Source of the DNA: an uncultured Rhizobiaceae group bacterium
GTDB lineage: Bacteria > Pseudomonadota > Alphaproteobacteria > Rhizobiales > Rhizobiaceae
Direction of reading: 5' to 3'
NCBI GenBank assembly: GCA_938010435.1
Contig: CALLUS010000004.1
Coordinates: forward strand, 1-64,000
Length of the DNA stretch: 64,000 nucleotides
This document shows, piece by piece, positions 35,465 through 45,236 of the stretch. The notes under the pieces are model-generated. The model ran no database searches, was not told where the DNA came from, and was given only the letters and a program-made list of their open reading frames with translations. Both the position numbers and the translations under genes were made by a program. Position 1 is the first letter of the stretch. Each line of letters starts with the position of its first letter.

Positions 35465-36358
35465 ATGGCTCATAAATTTCCACCACTGGTTTGGTTGCGC
35501 TCGTTTGAAGCCAGTGCGCGCCATTTGAGTTTTACCCATGCGGCAAAAGAATTGAACCTGACACAAGCCGCGGTTTCAAAACAGGTGAAACAACTGGAGT
35601 TTCATCTGCGTCAAAAGCTGTTCATTCGCCATCCCCGCAGTTTGGAAATGACAAAAACGGCTGAATCCTATTTGCCAAAAGTACAAGATTCATTCGAACG
35701 GTTGGCTGCCGGCACACGAGAGGTGTTCGGCAGCCGGCGTTCGGAAATTCTAACCATTCGCGCTGCCGTTGGATTTTCAGTAAACTGGCTTGCACCGCGA
35801 TTGCCAGATTTTTACACAAAGCACCCTGATGTTCCGTTGCGCTTGGTTTCAAGTGTTTGGAACGAACAAGTTGGCAACCCGTCCTTTGATCTTGATGTTC
35901 GATACGGAAACGGTAAGTGGCCAGAGTTGAACGCAGATCGATTGACGTGGGAATCGATAACTCCACTATGTAGCCCTGTTCTCTTGGAGACAGGACAAAT
36001 TTCTACACCCGAAGATTTGATCAACAACACCCTGATTCATGTTCTTGGTTATCAGGAAGGCTGGTCCACATGGCTGCAAGTGGCTGGTGTTGAGGATATC
36101 AATGAAAGCGGAGGCCTACAGGTCGACACATCGTTGTTGGCATTTGAGCTTGCAACCTCAGGAGTGGGAGTGGCACTCGCCCGTTCATCAATGATGCAAC
36201 ACGAAGTTGAGAACGGTCGTTTAATTGCGCCATTTGATATCACTGTACCAATAGAAGAAGCGTTTTATCTCGTATCTGCTGTGGCCAGCGACATTCACCC
36301 GCATCTGGAAACGTTCCGCAGTTGGATATTGGCGCAAGCAGAAAGCAGCAAGGACTAA
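35465..36358 (+). CDS. LysR-family transcriptional regulator (GcvA-like)
   Basis: 297 residues. The N-terminal winged helix is typical (PLVWLRSFEASARHLSFTHA, AAKELNLTQAAVSKQVKQLE) and the remainder is a type 2 periplasmic-binding-protein effector domain (LTIRAAVGFSVNWLAPRLPDF, LDVRYGNGKWP). The opening and DVRYG region resemble the GcvA/AmpR subgroup. It diverges from the DmdA-like/crotonase pair with a 111-bp gap, the normal position for a LysR activator of the divergent genes. Its stop overlaps the stop of the convergent oppF-type gene by 4 bp. Confidence 0.88.
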   Translation: MAHKFPPLVWLRSFEASARHLSFTHAAKELNLTQAAVSKQVKQLEFHLRQKLFIRHPRSLEMTKTAESYLPKVQDSFERLAAGTREVFGSRRSEILTIRAAVGFSVNWLAPRLPDFYTKHPDVPLRLVSSVWNEQVGNPSFDLDVRYGNGKWPELNADRLTWESITPLCSPVLLETGQISTPEDLINNTLIHVLGYQEGWSTWLQVAGVEDINESGGLQVDTSLLAFELATSGVGVALARSSMMQHEVENGRLIAPFDITVPIEEAFYLVSAVASDIHPHLETFRSWILAQAESSKD

Positions 36359-37371
36359 GCCAGCGGGCTTTTTGCTCTTTCATCGACCAAGTGACATGCC
36401 ACTTTGTGATCAACCCCAACACTTTGCAAAGGGGGTTCTTTCTCATTGCAAATTTTTTGCGCTACCGGACAGCGGTTTGCAAAGCGACAACCTTTGGGCG
36501 GGTCAATCGGATCGGGTGGATCACCCGGAATCAAAATGCGTTTCGTGGCTTCCCGTCGCTTTTTGTCGACTGACGGTACAGCCGATAACAATGCCGATGT
36601 GTAAGGATGCAGTGGGTTGTTAAACAGGCTTTTGCGGTCTGCATGTTCAACGATTTTGCCCATATACATAACGGCGACGGAATCACACATGTGCTGCACA
36701 ACACCAAGGTCATGGGAAATGAACAAATATGTGAGATCCATTTCTTTTTGCAGCCGACGCAACAAGTTCAGTATCTGCGCCTGCACAGCAACATCCAGAG
36801 CTGACACAGGTTCGTCGCAAATTATCAATTCAGGTTGAGTGGACAATGCCCGCGCAATGCCAATTCTCTGCCGTTGACCGCCTGAAAATTGGTGTGGAAA
36901 CAAGCGTTGCTGTTCTGGCCTCAGACCAACAGACTTGAACAATTGATCAACTCTGCCTTGTCGACCAGACGGCAATCCAGCCTCAAGACTGTCCAACGGT
37001 TCACGAACGATCGCTTCGGCACGCAATCGGGGATTTAGACTCGCATAAGGATCTTGAAAGATGAACTGTACTTTTGCTCGGGCCTTGCGCAACTCTTCAT
37101 CTTGCAGATTCAGAAAATCAAACTCACCCAACTGAACTTTACCTTTGAAGGCTTTGACCAAGCGTGCAACGGCAAGTGCTGCAGTTGTCTTTCCGGAGCC
37201 GGATTCACCCACAATTGCCAGTGTTTCGCCGCGTTTGATGGAGAATGAAATATCATCCACGGCATAGAGGTATGATTTTCCACCAAACAATCCGCCACGT
37301 TTGACGGGAAATCGTACAGTGAGATTTTCAACGTTGAGCAGTTCGTCGTTATTTTCGATCTCACCAACCAT
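36355..37371 (-). CDS. Peptide-type ABC transporter ATP-binding protein (OppF/DppF-like)
   Basis: 338 residues from the ATG at 37371, which overlaps the upstream stop (TGATG). Walker A GESGSGKTT, LSGGQ variant FSGGQRQRIGIARAL, Walker B LIICDEPVSALD and the switch His in FISHDLGVVQHM are intact. The C-terminal oligopeptide-transporter extension carries four cysteines (GCRFANRCPVAQKICNE, VACHL), a pattern linked to an Fe-S cluster in related proteins. It is the last gene of a five-gene importer for peptides or a similar solute. Confidence 0.9.
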   Translation of the reverse strand: MVGEIENNDELLNVENLTVRFPVKRGGLFGGKSYLYAVDDISFSIKRGETLAIVGESGSGKTTAALAVARLVKAFKGKVQLGEFDFLNLQDEELRKARAKVQFIFQDPYASLNPRLRAEAIVREPLDSLEAGLPSGRQGRVDQLFKSVGLRPEQQRLFPHQFSGGQRQRIGIARALSTQPELIICDEPVSALDVAVQAQILNLLRRLQKEMDLTYLFISHDLGVVQHMCDSVAVMYMGKIVEHADRKSLFNNPLHPYTSALLSAVPSVDKKRREATKRILIPGDPPDPIDPPKGCRFANRCPVAQKICNEKEPPLQSVGVDHKVACHLVDERAKSPLA

Positions 37372-38357
37372 CACACGTCACCTGCGTGCCAACAGGCCGA
37401 ATTCTGATTGTTTGCAAAACCCATTTCGGGTGGACGTTGGCTTCGGCATTTATCATCTGCACGATCACAACGGGAAGCGAACAAGCATTCATCACGACCA
37501 AAGCTTTTCAAACTCGGGACAATTCCTGAAACTTCTACAAGTTCAGGTCGATCATCCGACAACGATGCCATCAAATGCGGAACACATGAAATCAAACCCT
37601 TGGTGTAAGGGTGTCTTGGATGATCAATAATTTGCTCCACAGGGCCGTCTTCAGCCTTACGTCCGGCATACATAACAATCATTCGTTCTGCCATTTCAGC
37701 AACTGCACCCATATCATGGGTGATGAGAATGGTCGCCGTTCCCGTTTGTTTTCCAAGGTCACGCAGCAGATCAAAAATCTGTGCTTGAACGGTCACATCC
37801 AATGCGGTGGTGGGTTCGTCCGCAATAAGAATTTTCGGTTCGCAAGCCAAAGCAATCGCAATCATAACACGCTGTCTTTGACCGCCAGACATTTGATGAG
37901 GATAATCGTTGACGCGCGCCTTTGGGTTAGGAATGCGAACAGCGTCCAGCAATTCTGTCGCTTTCGACCAAGCGGCGCGATTGGATAAATTCTGATGTCG
38001 TCGCAAGACCTCAGCAATTTGTTCACCAATTGTGAAAACGGGATTAAGCGAAGTCATTGGCTCTTGGAAAATCATCGAGATATCGTTGCCTCTAATTTCG
38101 CGCAAACGGGCATCACTTGCTTGCGCCAAATCTTCGCCATTGAACATGACAGTGCCTGAAGCAATGCGGCCAACTTTTTCCGGCAACAACCCCATAATTC
38201 CAAGCGCGGTCATGGATTTACCGCAGCCAGATTCTCCAACGAAACTCAACGTTTCGCCAGCGCCCAGTTCCAACGAAAGATCGTCAATCACCGGTGCAAT
38301 GCCATCGCGTGTTGTCAGTTCAATCCGCAAATTATCTATCTTCAAGAGTGGCATCAT
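37371..38357 (-). CDS. Peptide-type ABC transporter ATP-binding protein (OppD/DppD-like)
   Basis: 328 residues. Walker [10 protein letters not shown], signature [15 protein letters not shown], Walker [15 protein letters not shown] and the switch His in [12 protein letters not shown] are present. The C-terminal extension again has the cysteine pattern ([22 protein letters not shown]). It pairs with the OppF-like protein to drive the permeases. Its first codon overlaps the permease stop by one base. Confidence 0.9.
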   Translation of the reverse strand: MMPLLKIDNLRIELTTRDGIAPVIDDLSLELGAGETLSFVGESGCGKSMTALGIMGLLPEKVGRIASGTVMFNGEDLAQASDARLREIRGNDISMIFQEPMTSLNPVFTIGEQIAEVLRRHQNLSNRAAWSKATELLDAVRIPNPKARVNDYPHQMSGGQRQRVMIAIALACEPKILIADEPTTALDVTVQAQIFDLLRDLGKQTGTATILITHDMGAVAEMAERMIVMYAGRKAEDGPVEQIIDHPRHPYTKGLISCVPHLMASLSDDRPELVEVSGIVPSLKSFGRDECLFASRCDRADDKCRSQRPPEMGFANNQNSACWHAGDV

Positions 38358-39223
38358 TAGCGCTGTCTCAATTTCGGATTAAGAGCATCGTTCAGGCCAT
38401 CGCCCACCAATGATATTGCAAGGACAGTCAAAAAAATCGCAACGCCGGGAATTGTGACGGTATAACTGGCATCTAAAATATACGGTCTATTCGAACCGAT
38501 AATTTGCCCCCAACTGACAATATTGGGATCTGTCAATCCAAGAAAACTCAAGCCTGCTTCAAATAGAATTGCAGAGCCGACCATAAGGGCCGCTTGCACA
38601 ATGATAGGTGGCAAAGCATTGGGAAGGATTACCTTGAACATAAGTTTCCAGTTAGACACACCACAGGCTCGTGCCGCCGTGACGTATTCCAGTTCCCGGA
38701 TTCTTAAAAATTCTGATCGGGTAATACGTGCCACCGCCGGCCAAGAGACCAAACCAATAGCAAGAGTGATCATTGGCAAAGATGCACCAAATAATGCAAC
38801 GATCACCATGGAGAAAAGGAGCGTTGGCAAGACTTGAAAAAACTCGGTGATACGCATCAAAATTTCTTCAATCAGACCACCATAAAATCCTGCCAGAGCC
38901 CCGACCGTGATCCCTATGAAAACAGTGAGGAATGCTGCAGCAAGACCAATCGCGATAGATACTCTCGCACCATAGATCAGCATAGAAAGCAGATCGCGTC
39001 CCAGGTAATCCGTGCCGAGAAGATACCCTTCTTCCCCTGGTGGCGTGAAAGGCGCCCAAACCATTTCAAACGGGTCACCTGGGTAAATGCCTGGACCTAA
39101 CAGGCCACCCAAAACAATCAGAAAAAGTAAAACCAATCCGGCAACTGCCGCATGATTTTTACGAAACATTTCGAACGCTTCTGCAAATGGCGATCGTGCT
39201 GTCTCAATAGGCTCTATACTCAT
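38357..39223 (-). CDS. Peptide-type ABC transporter permease (DppC/OppC-like)
   Basis: 288 residues with six predicted membrane helices, beginning with [37 protein letters not shown] is the typical DppC motif after the first periplasmic loop, and [19 protein letters not shown] is the EAA loop that contacts the ATPases. It overlaps the upstream dppB-like gene by 4 bp and ends with TAA over the ATG of the OppD-like gene. Confidence 0.9.
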   Translation of the reverse strand: MSIEPIETARSPFAEAFEMFRKNHAAVAGLVLLFLIVLGGLLGPGIYPGDPFEMVWAPFTPPGEEGYLLGTDYLGRDLLSMLIYGARVSIAIGLAAAFLTVFIGITVGALAGFYGGLIEEILMRITEFFQVLPTLLFSMVIVALFGASLPMITLAIGLVSWPAVARITRSEFLRIRELEYVTAARACGVSNWKLMFKVILPNALPPIIVQAALMVGSAILFEAGLSFLGLTDPNIVSWGQIIGSNRPYILDASYTVTIPGVAIFLTVLAISLVGDGLNDALNPKLRQR

Positions 39224-40200
39224 GCTTTACTCGCCACCCGCGGATCAATCATACGCAGCACGATGTCGGTCAACAAATTACCGACAATTACAACGAGCGC
39301 AGAGAAAAATAATATACCCAAAATGGTTGGGGTATCGCGCGCAATAATGGATTGCAGTGCAAGCGTTCCCAGTCCGGGCCAAGAATAAACGGTCTCGACC
39401 AAAACAGCGCCCGAGACGACCGCGGAAAACTGAAGGCCGGCTAACGTCACAACCGGTGACATGGAATTTTTCAAGGCATGTTTTAAGACAACTTCTCGTT
39501 CTGAAAGCCCCTTAGCTTTAGCGGTGCGCACATAATCCGACCCTAAAACTTCCATCATGCTAGCACGACAGAGGCGTGAATAGAGGGCAAGAAAAATGGA
39601 TGCGAGTGTGAGAACAGGTAAAATCAAATGCCTTCCCACATTTAACACTTGAACAAAAAATCCCCCCTCAACGGTGACATCATACATGCCAGCGACAGGA
39701 AAGAGCGGGATTTTCAACGAAAAGGCAATAAGCAAAAGTATGCCGGTCCAAAATACCGGCGCGGCATAACCAAAGAGCGCGATAAAAGTCACAAGATAAC
39801 TGACAATGCCCTTTGGATTCCTTGCGGAATATACACCCAAAAGAACGCCAACAACTAAGGCCAAAATCTGTGCTGTGAACACCAACAGAAGCGTTGCAGG
39901 CAATTTCTCGAAAATGAGAGTGGTGACCGGTTGGTTATAGAAAAACGAGTAACCGAGATCGAAGCTGAACAAGACACCGCCAATGTATTTTCCAAGCTGA
40001 ACAAGGAATGGTTGGTCCAACCCATAGTCTTTTCGGATCTGCTCCATAACATCGGCATCCGCACCGCCAGACGCCTGAGCGATTGTGTCCGCAATGTCAC
40101 CTGGGGCGAGATGCAACATTGAAAAATTTAGCACAAGCACCGCAACCAGCAGCACTCCAGCATAAAAAAACCGCTGCAAAATGGCTAAAAATATTGTCAT
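39220..40200 (-). CDS. Peptide-type ABC transporter permease (DppB/OppB-like)
   Basis: 326 residues from the ATG at 40200. Six membrane helices are visible, starting with FFYAGVLLVAVLVLNFSML. The early HLAPGD motif and DYGLDQPFLVQL are diagnostic of DppB, and DYVRTAKAKGLSEREVVLKH is the EAA loop. It forms the pore with the DppC-like protein. A strong hairpin separates it from the substrate-binding gene upstream. Confidence 0.9.
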   Translation of the reverse strand: MTIFLAILQRFFYAGVLLVAVLVLNFSMLHLAPGDIADTIAQASGGADADVMEQIRKDYGLDQPFLVQLGKYIGGVLFSFDLGYSFFYNQPVTTLIFEKLPATLLLVFTAQILALVVGVLLGVYSARNPKGIVSYLVTFIALFGYAAPVFWTGILLLIAFSLKIPLFPVAGMYDVTVEGGFFVQVLNVGRHLILPVLTLASIFLALYSRLCRASMMEVLGSDYVRTAKAKGLSEREVVLKHALKNSMSPVVTLAGLQFSAVVSGAVLVETVYSWPGLGTLALQSIIARDTPTILGILFFSALVVIVGNLLTDIVLRMIDPRVASKA

Positions 40201-40215
40201 CAAAACCCCAAGAAA

Positions 40216-40246
40216 GAAGCCGCAGAAATTAGTTTACTGCGGCTTC
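40216..40246 (-). terminator. Intra-operon hairpin between binding-protein and permease genes
   Basis: Perfect 10-bp arms GAAGCCGCAG and CTGCGGCTTC enclose 11 bp. On the minus strand the hairpin follows the binding-protein stop and is followed by TTTCTT. It could end part of the transcripts or protect the upstream mRNA, so that the binding protein is made in excess over the permeases. Confidence 0.7.
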
Positions 40247-40262
40247 GATTTTCATCTGTTGG

Positions 40263-41837
40263 CTATTTCAACCAAACATTATCCAGCGGGCTTGAAGTTC
40301 CCCAAATCGAATTTGGAGCGTTCATGACCTTCTTGTTGGAAACCGTGTGATACGGAGATGGGAACAATGGATAGAGAGGTAATTCTTCTGCAAGAATAAC
40401 CTGCATTTCCGCATAGTACTTTTTCCGTTCTTCAAGATCGTTTGTGGCACCAGCAAGATCCATCAACTCGTCAACACGCGCGTTAGAATATTGTTGAGTG
40501 TTGGACCAGATTACGCCTTTTTTGATGTTTTTTGAATTATATGTGCGGTGCACACCGATAACAGGATCACCCCAGTTAAAGACGTTGTCCATTGTCATTT
40601 CGAAATCATGTGTCGAAATTCGTTTCGCCCAAGTTGGAAAATCTGCTGATGAACGCACAGTCACATCGATACCGATTTTCTTCAAAGCTGGTTTCACATA
40701 TTCTGCAAACGGTTTCATTGCAGGCCAGCCGTAGTCGATGGATAGTTTAAAGCGCATGCCGTCGCCGCCCTTTTTATAACCTGCGTCGTCCAGCAACTTA
40801 TTGGCCTTTTCCAGATCAAGATCATAGGCCTCTACACCGTCATTGTAGAAGGGGCTCCCCGGGTGAATACCGGTTTTTGACGCACCAATTGTTCCGAGCA
40901 TCAATGCTTTCAAAATGAAGTTGCGGTCGATGGCATAAGCAATAGCTTGTCGCACTTTAACGTCTGATGTTTTACCATCTTTTGTGTTGAACGCGACCCA
41001 GTTAACAGGACCGATTGCGGCATAGCCTGAGTTATTTACATCAAGGTTAGCATTCTTTTTCATACGGTTCAGGTCACGCGGGTTTTGTTCAAAACCTGAA
41101 ACTAATAATTCACCACTCTCCAGAGCAATTGTACGCGCTGATTCATCTTTGATGATCCGCATGACAATTTTGTCGAGGTGCGGCCGGCCTTTCATGAAGA
41201 AACCGTCATATCTTTCCAGAATTACATGCTGGTCACGTTTAAATTCAACCAGTTTAAAAGGTCCTGAACCTACAACATTTTCAGAGTTCTGAGGATGTTT
41301 CTTCGGATCTTGTCCATCGCCGTAAACATGTTTTGGAATGATGGACAAAAGTTGCGATGACATCGCCAGCAGCAAAGCAGGATGCGGTTTCGACAATTTG
41401 ATAACTGCTGTGTTAGCATCCGGTGTTTCAACTGATTGCACAGGTGCAAACATAGATTTGAATGGGTGGTTCGCTTTCACAGTATCGATAGAAAAAGCAA
41501 CATCTTCGGACGTGATCGGCTTTCCATCATGGAATGTAGCGCCTTTGACGAGGTTCACAGTCACTGTCAATCCATCATCAGAAACGTTCCAAGATTCAGC
41601 CAAATAAGGTTGTGGTGTCCAACCATGGTCATAACGCAGGAGAGAAGCAAACAATTGCGTTCCGGGTTGACCAGTCGCAGTGCCGGACTGCACGGCCGGA
41701 TTCAAGTGGCGTGGTGTTTGCTGAAGCGCCATGGTTAGCGTTCCGCCTTTTTTAGGCTCATCTGCAGCAACTGATACAGATGCCACTGCCGACACGAGCG
41801 CAGTCGCAAGTGTTAGAGTTTTAAAGAAATGTCTCAC
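40263..41837 (-). CDS. Peptide-type ABC transporter substrate-binding protein (SBP family 5)
   Basis: 524 residues from a GTG at 41837 with GGGAGACG upstream. A signal peptide (FFKTLTLATALVSAVASVSVAA) precedes the mature family 5 binding protein (GGTLTMALQQTPRHLNPAVQ, LAESWNVSDDGLTVTVNLV, GATFHDGKPITSEDVAFS). Family members bind di- or oligopeptides, nickel, opines or glycosides; the ligand cannot be read here. It is the first gene of the transporter operon, upstream of dppBCDF-like genes. Confidence 0.9.
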   Translation of the reverse strand: MRHFFKTLTLATALVSAVASVSVAADEPKKGGTLTMALQQTPRHLNPAVQSGTATGQPGTQLFASLLRYDHGWTPQPYLAESWNVSDDGLTVTVNLVKGATFHDGKPITSEDVAFSIDTVKANHPFKSMFAPVQSVETPDANTAVIKLSKPHPALLLAMSSQLLSIIPKHVYGDGQDPKKHPQNSENVVGSGPFKLVEFKRDQHVILERYDGFFMKGRPHLDKIVMRIIKDESARTIALESGELLVSGFEQNPRDLNRMKKNANLDVNNSGYAAIGPVNWVAFNTKDGKTSDVKVRQAIAYAIDRNFILKALMLGTIGASKTGIHPGSPFYNDGVEAYDLDLEKANKLLDDAGYKKGGDGMRFKLSIDYGWPAMKPFAEYVKPALKKIGIDVTVRSSADFPTWAKRISTHDFEMTMDNVFNWGDPVIGVHRTYNSKNIKKGVIWSNTQQYSNARVDELMDLAGATNDLEERKKYYAEMQVILAEELPLYPLFPSPYHTVSNKKVMNAPNSIWGTSSPLDNVWLK

Positions 41838-41992
41838 AATTCGTCTCCCTATATGTTTTCCAATGGATCTGATCTTGTGCCAGCTATTCCACCAGACTGA
41901 AGCCTAGACCAACATTAGTTCACATGAAAAGGGAATTGTTGAACATTCTTAAGTGCCATTCCCCAACCCGCTTTAAACATCAAAGAAAGGAG

Positions 41993-42020
41993 TGCTCACT
42001 TATGTAATGAATGGTGAGCA
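41993..42020 (-). terminator. Hairpin just downstream of hmgA
   Basis: TGCTCAC (41993-41999) and GTGAGCA (42014-42020) are perfect 7-bp arms with a 14-bp loop, 7 bp past the hmgA stop. There is no T-run, so it is at best a weak or Rho-assisted terminator. Confidence 0.35.
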
Positions 42021-42026
42021 TCAGAC

Positions 42027-43385
42027 CTATGGTCTTACAAAGTTCCGTTTCAGATCGTTCCAATCATCGGGATAGTTGGCATCGATCATGTCGAGATTGG
42101 ATGCATAAGCTGTAGGGTTTTGAACATATCGGGTCTCAAACATAAACGCCATTGTGCCAGACAGTTTAACCGGCTCCAATTTTGTGTTTGTGCCCTTATC
42201 ATAGGCTTCTTCGTTTGGGCCATGCGCGACAAGTGAATTATGCAGGCTCATTCCACCTGGAACGAAACCGCCGGGTTTGGCATCATACTCACCATAGATC
42301 AGACCCATAAATTCACTCATCACATTTACATGATACCAAGGCGGGCGGAATGTATCTTCCATCACCAACCAACGATCCGGGAAAATAACGAAATCAATAT
42401 TCGCTGTGCCCGGTGTTTTAGAAGCGGATGTGAGAACTGTGAATATTGAAGGGTCCGGGTGATCAAACAGCATTGCGCCAACGGGCGCGAACCGCTGGAG
42501 GTCGTATTTATAGGGTACGTAATTCCCATGCCAAGCGACAACATCCAGTGGCGATTGCTGTAGTTTGGTTTTGTACAAACGTCCTTGGGTTTTGCAGAAC
42601 AATTCACATTCAGTCTGAATATCTTCATAGGCTGCAACAGGTGTTAAAAAATCCCGTTGATTTGCTAAACAATTTGCGCCTATCGGGCCGCGCTCTGGCA
42701 GAGTGAGTGCTTGCCCGTAGTTTTCGCAAATATAGCCACGTACAGGTCCATCAACCAGATCCACCCGAAATTTGCAGCCTTTTGGGACGACCGCAATTTC
42801 TTTCGGTTCAACAATCAAAATACCGAATTCTGTGCAGAGCTTTATACTGTTGTGTTGGGGTACAAACAACATTTCACCATCGGAGTTCTGAAAATATCGC
42901 GGCGTGTCCCGCTCTGACATAGAGGTGTTGGCGACAAAACTATGCGATGCCATTCCTGCTTGCATGCGCGCGTCACCACATGTGGTGATCGTTGCCAATC
43001 CGTCTAGAAAATCAACCTCTTTGTCATCTGGAATATCAACTGGTTGCCATCGTAATTGCATACTTGGAAGCGAACTTTCTACAGCCGGTGCTGTCCGCAA
43101 ATTACCCATTGCAACTTCTTCAAAACCGGTGCCATGCTTCACGGATGGAAGGATGCGGTAAAGCCAGGAGCGGGTATTGGTTTCGCGCGGTGCGGTAAAT
43201 GCGGTCCCCGACAACTGCTCTCCATAAAGACCCATTGGCGGCCTTTGTGGTGAATTCACCCCCATAGGCAACGCACCTTTTTCAGCTTCGGTCGAAAAAG
43301 TGTTCCCAAAGCCAGACATATATCCGTAGTGCGGTCTGGCCGCTTCCATGTGACCACCAAGCAAAATATGCTCTTCAAACTTCAT
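42027..43385 (-). CDS. hmgA: Homogentisate 1,2-dioxygenase
   Basis: 452 residues with TTGGAG before the ATG. It shows the hallmark sequence YMSGFGNTFSTEAEKGALP, the SPLDVVAWHGNYVPYKYDL segment, and the iron-binding region with PPWYHVNVMSEFMGLIYG and SLHNSLVAHGPNEEAYDK. It opens the ring of homogentisate, the central intermediate of tyrosine and phenylalanine breakdown, to maleylacetoacetate. The next two pathway genes (maleylacetoacetate isomerase, fumarylacetoacetase) are not adjacent. It appears to be a single-gene transcript. Confidence 0.95.
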   Translation of the reverse strand: MKFEEHILLGGHMEAARPHYGYMSGFGNTFSTEAEKGALPMGVNSPQRPPMGLYGEQLSGTAFTAPRETNTRSWLYRILPSVKHGTGFEEVAMGNLRTAPAVESSLPSMQLRWQPVDIPDDKEVDFLDGLATITTCGDARMQAGMASHSFVANTSMSERDTPRYFQNSDGEMLFVPQHNSIKLCTEFGILIVEPKEIAVVPKGCKFRVDLVDGPVRGYICENYGQALTLPERGPIGANCLANQRDFLTPVAAYEDIQTECELFCKTQGRLYKTKLQQSPLDVVAWHGNYVPYKYDLQRFAPVGAMLFDHPDPSIFTVLTSASKTPGTANIDFVIFPDRWLVMEDTFRPPWYHVNVMSEFMGLIYGEYDAKPGGFVPGGMSLHNSLVAHGPNEEAYDKGTNTKLEPVKLSGTMAFMFETRYVQNPTAYASNLDMIDANYPDDWNDLKRNFVRP

Positions 43386-43830
43386 CTTAATTGCTCCAAA
43401 ACAGACACCGCAATTCGTGTCACGTCCACACGCATTGTCAATTGCGATAAACCGTTTGTCCAGTTTGAGAGAGAGCCTTTGGTTTCCTTGGAAAATTAAT
43501 GAATTGGGATGAACGGTGGCAATTCATCCAATCACCTAGCTGAATAAATATGAGATGCGCGGCAATTTTGTAAGCGCACCTGTGCCGCAGTGGCGAACTG
43601 CGCAATTGTTAGCAATCAAAACACATCCAAGTAAAAATATTTGCAATCGCCTTAGTATTCTCTCAAGTCTTTGGAAAACATAGGAATTCGGCAATCGGCA
43701 TTTACGCAAAATGATGCTTGGATTAGCGTTATTGGAGCGAACTTTATACCGTAGAGAAAGAGGTTACTTGAACACCAAAAGAACGTTACTATTCAAGGAA
43801 TTATAAGTTCTTAATGCAACGAAAAAGATA
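43386..43830. other. Intergenic region upstream of hmgA, no gene seen
   Basis: 445 bp between hmgA and tRNA-Arg. It must hold the hmgA promoter and the tRNA 3' trailer. No coding frame with a ribosome-binding site, and no strong palindrome that I would call an operator, was found. Confidence 0.6.
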
Positions 43831-43907
43831 TGGTGCACCCGAGAGGATTCGAACCTCTGACCCCCTGATTCGTAGTCAGGTACTCTATCCAGCTGAGCTA
43901 CGGGTGC
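43831..43907 (-). tRNA. tRNA-Arg (anticodon ACG)
   Basis: 77 nt on the minus strand including an encoded CCA (TGG at 43831-43833). The acceptor arm is GCACCCG paired with CGGGTGC. The D-arm contains AGCTCAGCTGGATAGAGT. The anticodon arm CCTGA-CTACGAA-TCAGG gives ACG. The T-loop has GTTCGAATC. All arms pair, so it should be functional; ACG is normally edited to ICG and reads CGU, CGC and CGA. Confidence 0.96.
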
Positions 43908-44070
43908 ACGCGTTGTGTCGTTCGACATCAACTTGCGATTAGCTAAAGGTTCATTGCCATAAATGCAAGCGTAGAAACGCTGCAGAATCTAAAATAAATA
44001 CGACAGAGAACGCCAAAATCCAAACGTCCCATCAGTCCCCGGTCAATTTGCAATTTTGGACAGCAGATAT

Positions 44071-44098
44071 GAAAAACGCGGCCCAAAAGGCCGCGTTT
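44071..44098 (-). terminator. Rho-independent terminator of the L,D-transpeptidase gene
   Basis: AAACGCGGCC (44074-44083) and GGCCGCGTTT (44089-44098) are perfect 10-bp arms with a 5-nt loop. On the minus strand the hairpin lies 22 bp past the stop at 44121 and is followed by a short T-run (TTTTTC). Confidence 0.85.
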
Positions 44099-44120
44099 GA
44101 AAACTTAGTATTGGGTTTAA

Positions 44121-45236
44121 TTAAAGAACCACAACCGTTGAACCACTTGGGACACGGTTATAAAGATCAATCACATCCTGGTTCATCAAACGGATGCAAC
44201 CAGATGAAGCTGCTGTGCCGATAGATGCCCACTGAGGTGTTCCATGAAGACGGTACAGCGTGTCCTTACCATCTTGGAACAGATACAAAGCTCGTGCGCC
44301 CAAAGGATTGTCAATTCCACCCGGCATACCGCCGTTATCGACGCCCCATTTCGCAAGATCTGGACGACGCTCGATCATTTCAGCAGGTGGCGTCCATTTT
44401 GGCCATTTCTGCTTCCAACCAATTCTAGCCGTGCCCTGCCACTCAAACCCGGCTTTGCCGACACCAATACCATAACGCATCGCTTTGCCACCGCTCATCA
44501 CCAGATAGAGGAAACGTCCGCGTGGATCGACAATCAATGTTCCAGGCTTTTGCGACGTTCTGTATTTGACCTCTTGGCGGTAGTAACGCTTATTGACCTT
44601 TTGAACCGGGATAGCAGCAAGATTGAAACCACCATCGACCCGTGCCGCATAATCATTCACATTCTTAAGAGCCGGATCGCTAAGGTTGAACAAACTTCTA
44701 CGTTCTACTTCAGGCTCTTCGCGTTGAATTTCAGCGCGCGCCAGTTCCTGTTGTTTGCGTTTTTTGTCTTCAGCAATACGACGCGCCGCATCTTTTTGCC
44801 TTCTTTTCGCAGAAGACATGGACCGCTCTGCTCTACTTTGTGAACGTTCTGCACGGGACAGTTTGCGTTCTGCACGACGAACTGCACGTTTCGCTGAACG
44901 AAGCTTACGGGTGTCTTTTTTCAACGATGCTTCAAGTTTGTCGCGACGTAAAGATGACAGTCTCTTACGTTTCAAACGACGTTCTGCACGGGAAATATTG
45001 CGTTCGAGCGTTCTCAACTGACGCTTTGCTGCACGAACATCCAATTTTGCAGATTTAACCGACCTGCGTGATTTGGAAAGATTGACACTTGCTGAAGAAA
45101 CAGAAGGCCCCACATAGCTGGAAATCCCACCACCAGAAGACACACATCCTGAAATGGCCAATGTGGCTGTAAGAGCCACCAAAAGCGAGAAGCGGCGCAG
45201 TTTCGAAATTGTTGTAAATAATATTTCAAACGACAT
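44121..45236 (-). CDS. Lipoprotein L,D-transpeptidase (YkuD) with a long basic coiled-coil region
   Basis: 371 residues from the ATG at 45236, which has GGAA at the right distance; ATG at 45242 and GTG at 45257 are alternatives. A lipoprotein signal ends at Cys31 (LAISGC). Residues about 50-175 are a highly charged Arg/Lys/Ser/Ala coiled coil (AKRQLRTLERNISRAERRLK, RAVRRAERKLSRAERSQSRA). The C-terminal third is the YkuD domain with His331 and the catalytic Cys347 in SIGTAASSGCIRL. Such enzymes cross-link peptidoglycan 3-3 or attach lipoproteins to it. The positively charged stalk is unusual and could bind LPS, peptidoglycan teichoic-like anions or DNA; this is a guess. The terminator follows the gene. 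Confidence 0.87.
   Translation of the reverse strand: MSFEILFTTISKLRRFSLLVALTATLAISGCVSSGGGISSYVGPSVSSASVNLSKSRRSVKSAKLDVRAAKRQLRTLERNISRAERRLKRKRLSSLRRDKLEASLKKDTRKLRSAKRAVRRAERKLSRAERSQSRAERSMSSAKRRQKDAARRIAEDKKRKQQELARAEIQREEPEVERRSLFNLSDPALKNVNDYAARVDGGFNLAAIPVQKVNKRYYRQEVKYRTSQKPGTLIVDPRGRFLYLVMSGGKAMRYGIGVGKAGFEWQGTARIGWKQKWPKWTPPAEMIERRPDLAKWGVDNGGMPGGIDNPLGARALYLFQDGKDTLYRLHGTPQWASIGTAASSGCIRLMNQDVIDLYNRVPSGSTVVVL

Noticed and set aside
44705-45058. Plus-strand frames opposite the L,D-transpeptidase coiled coil
   Set aside because: They are antisense readings of Arg/Ser-rich codons and lack start signals.
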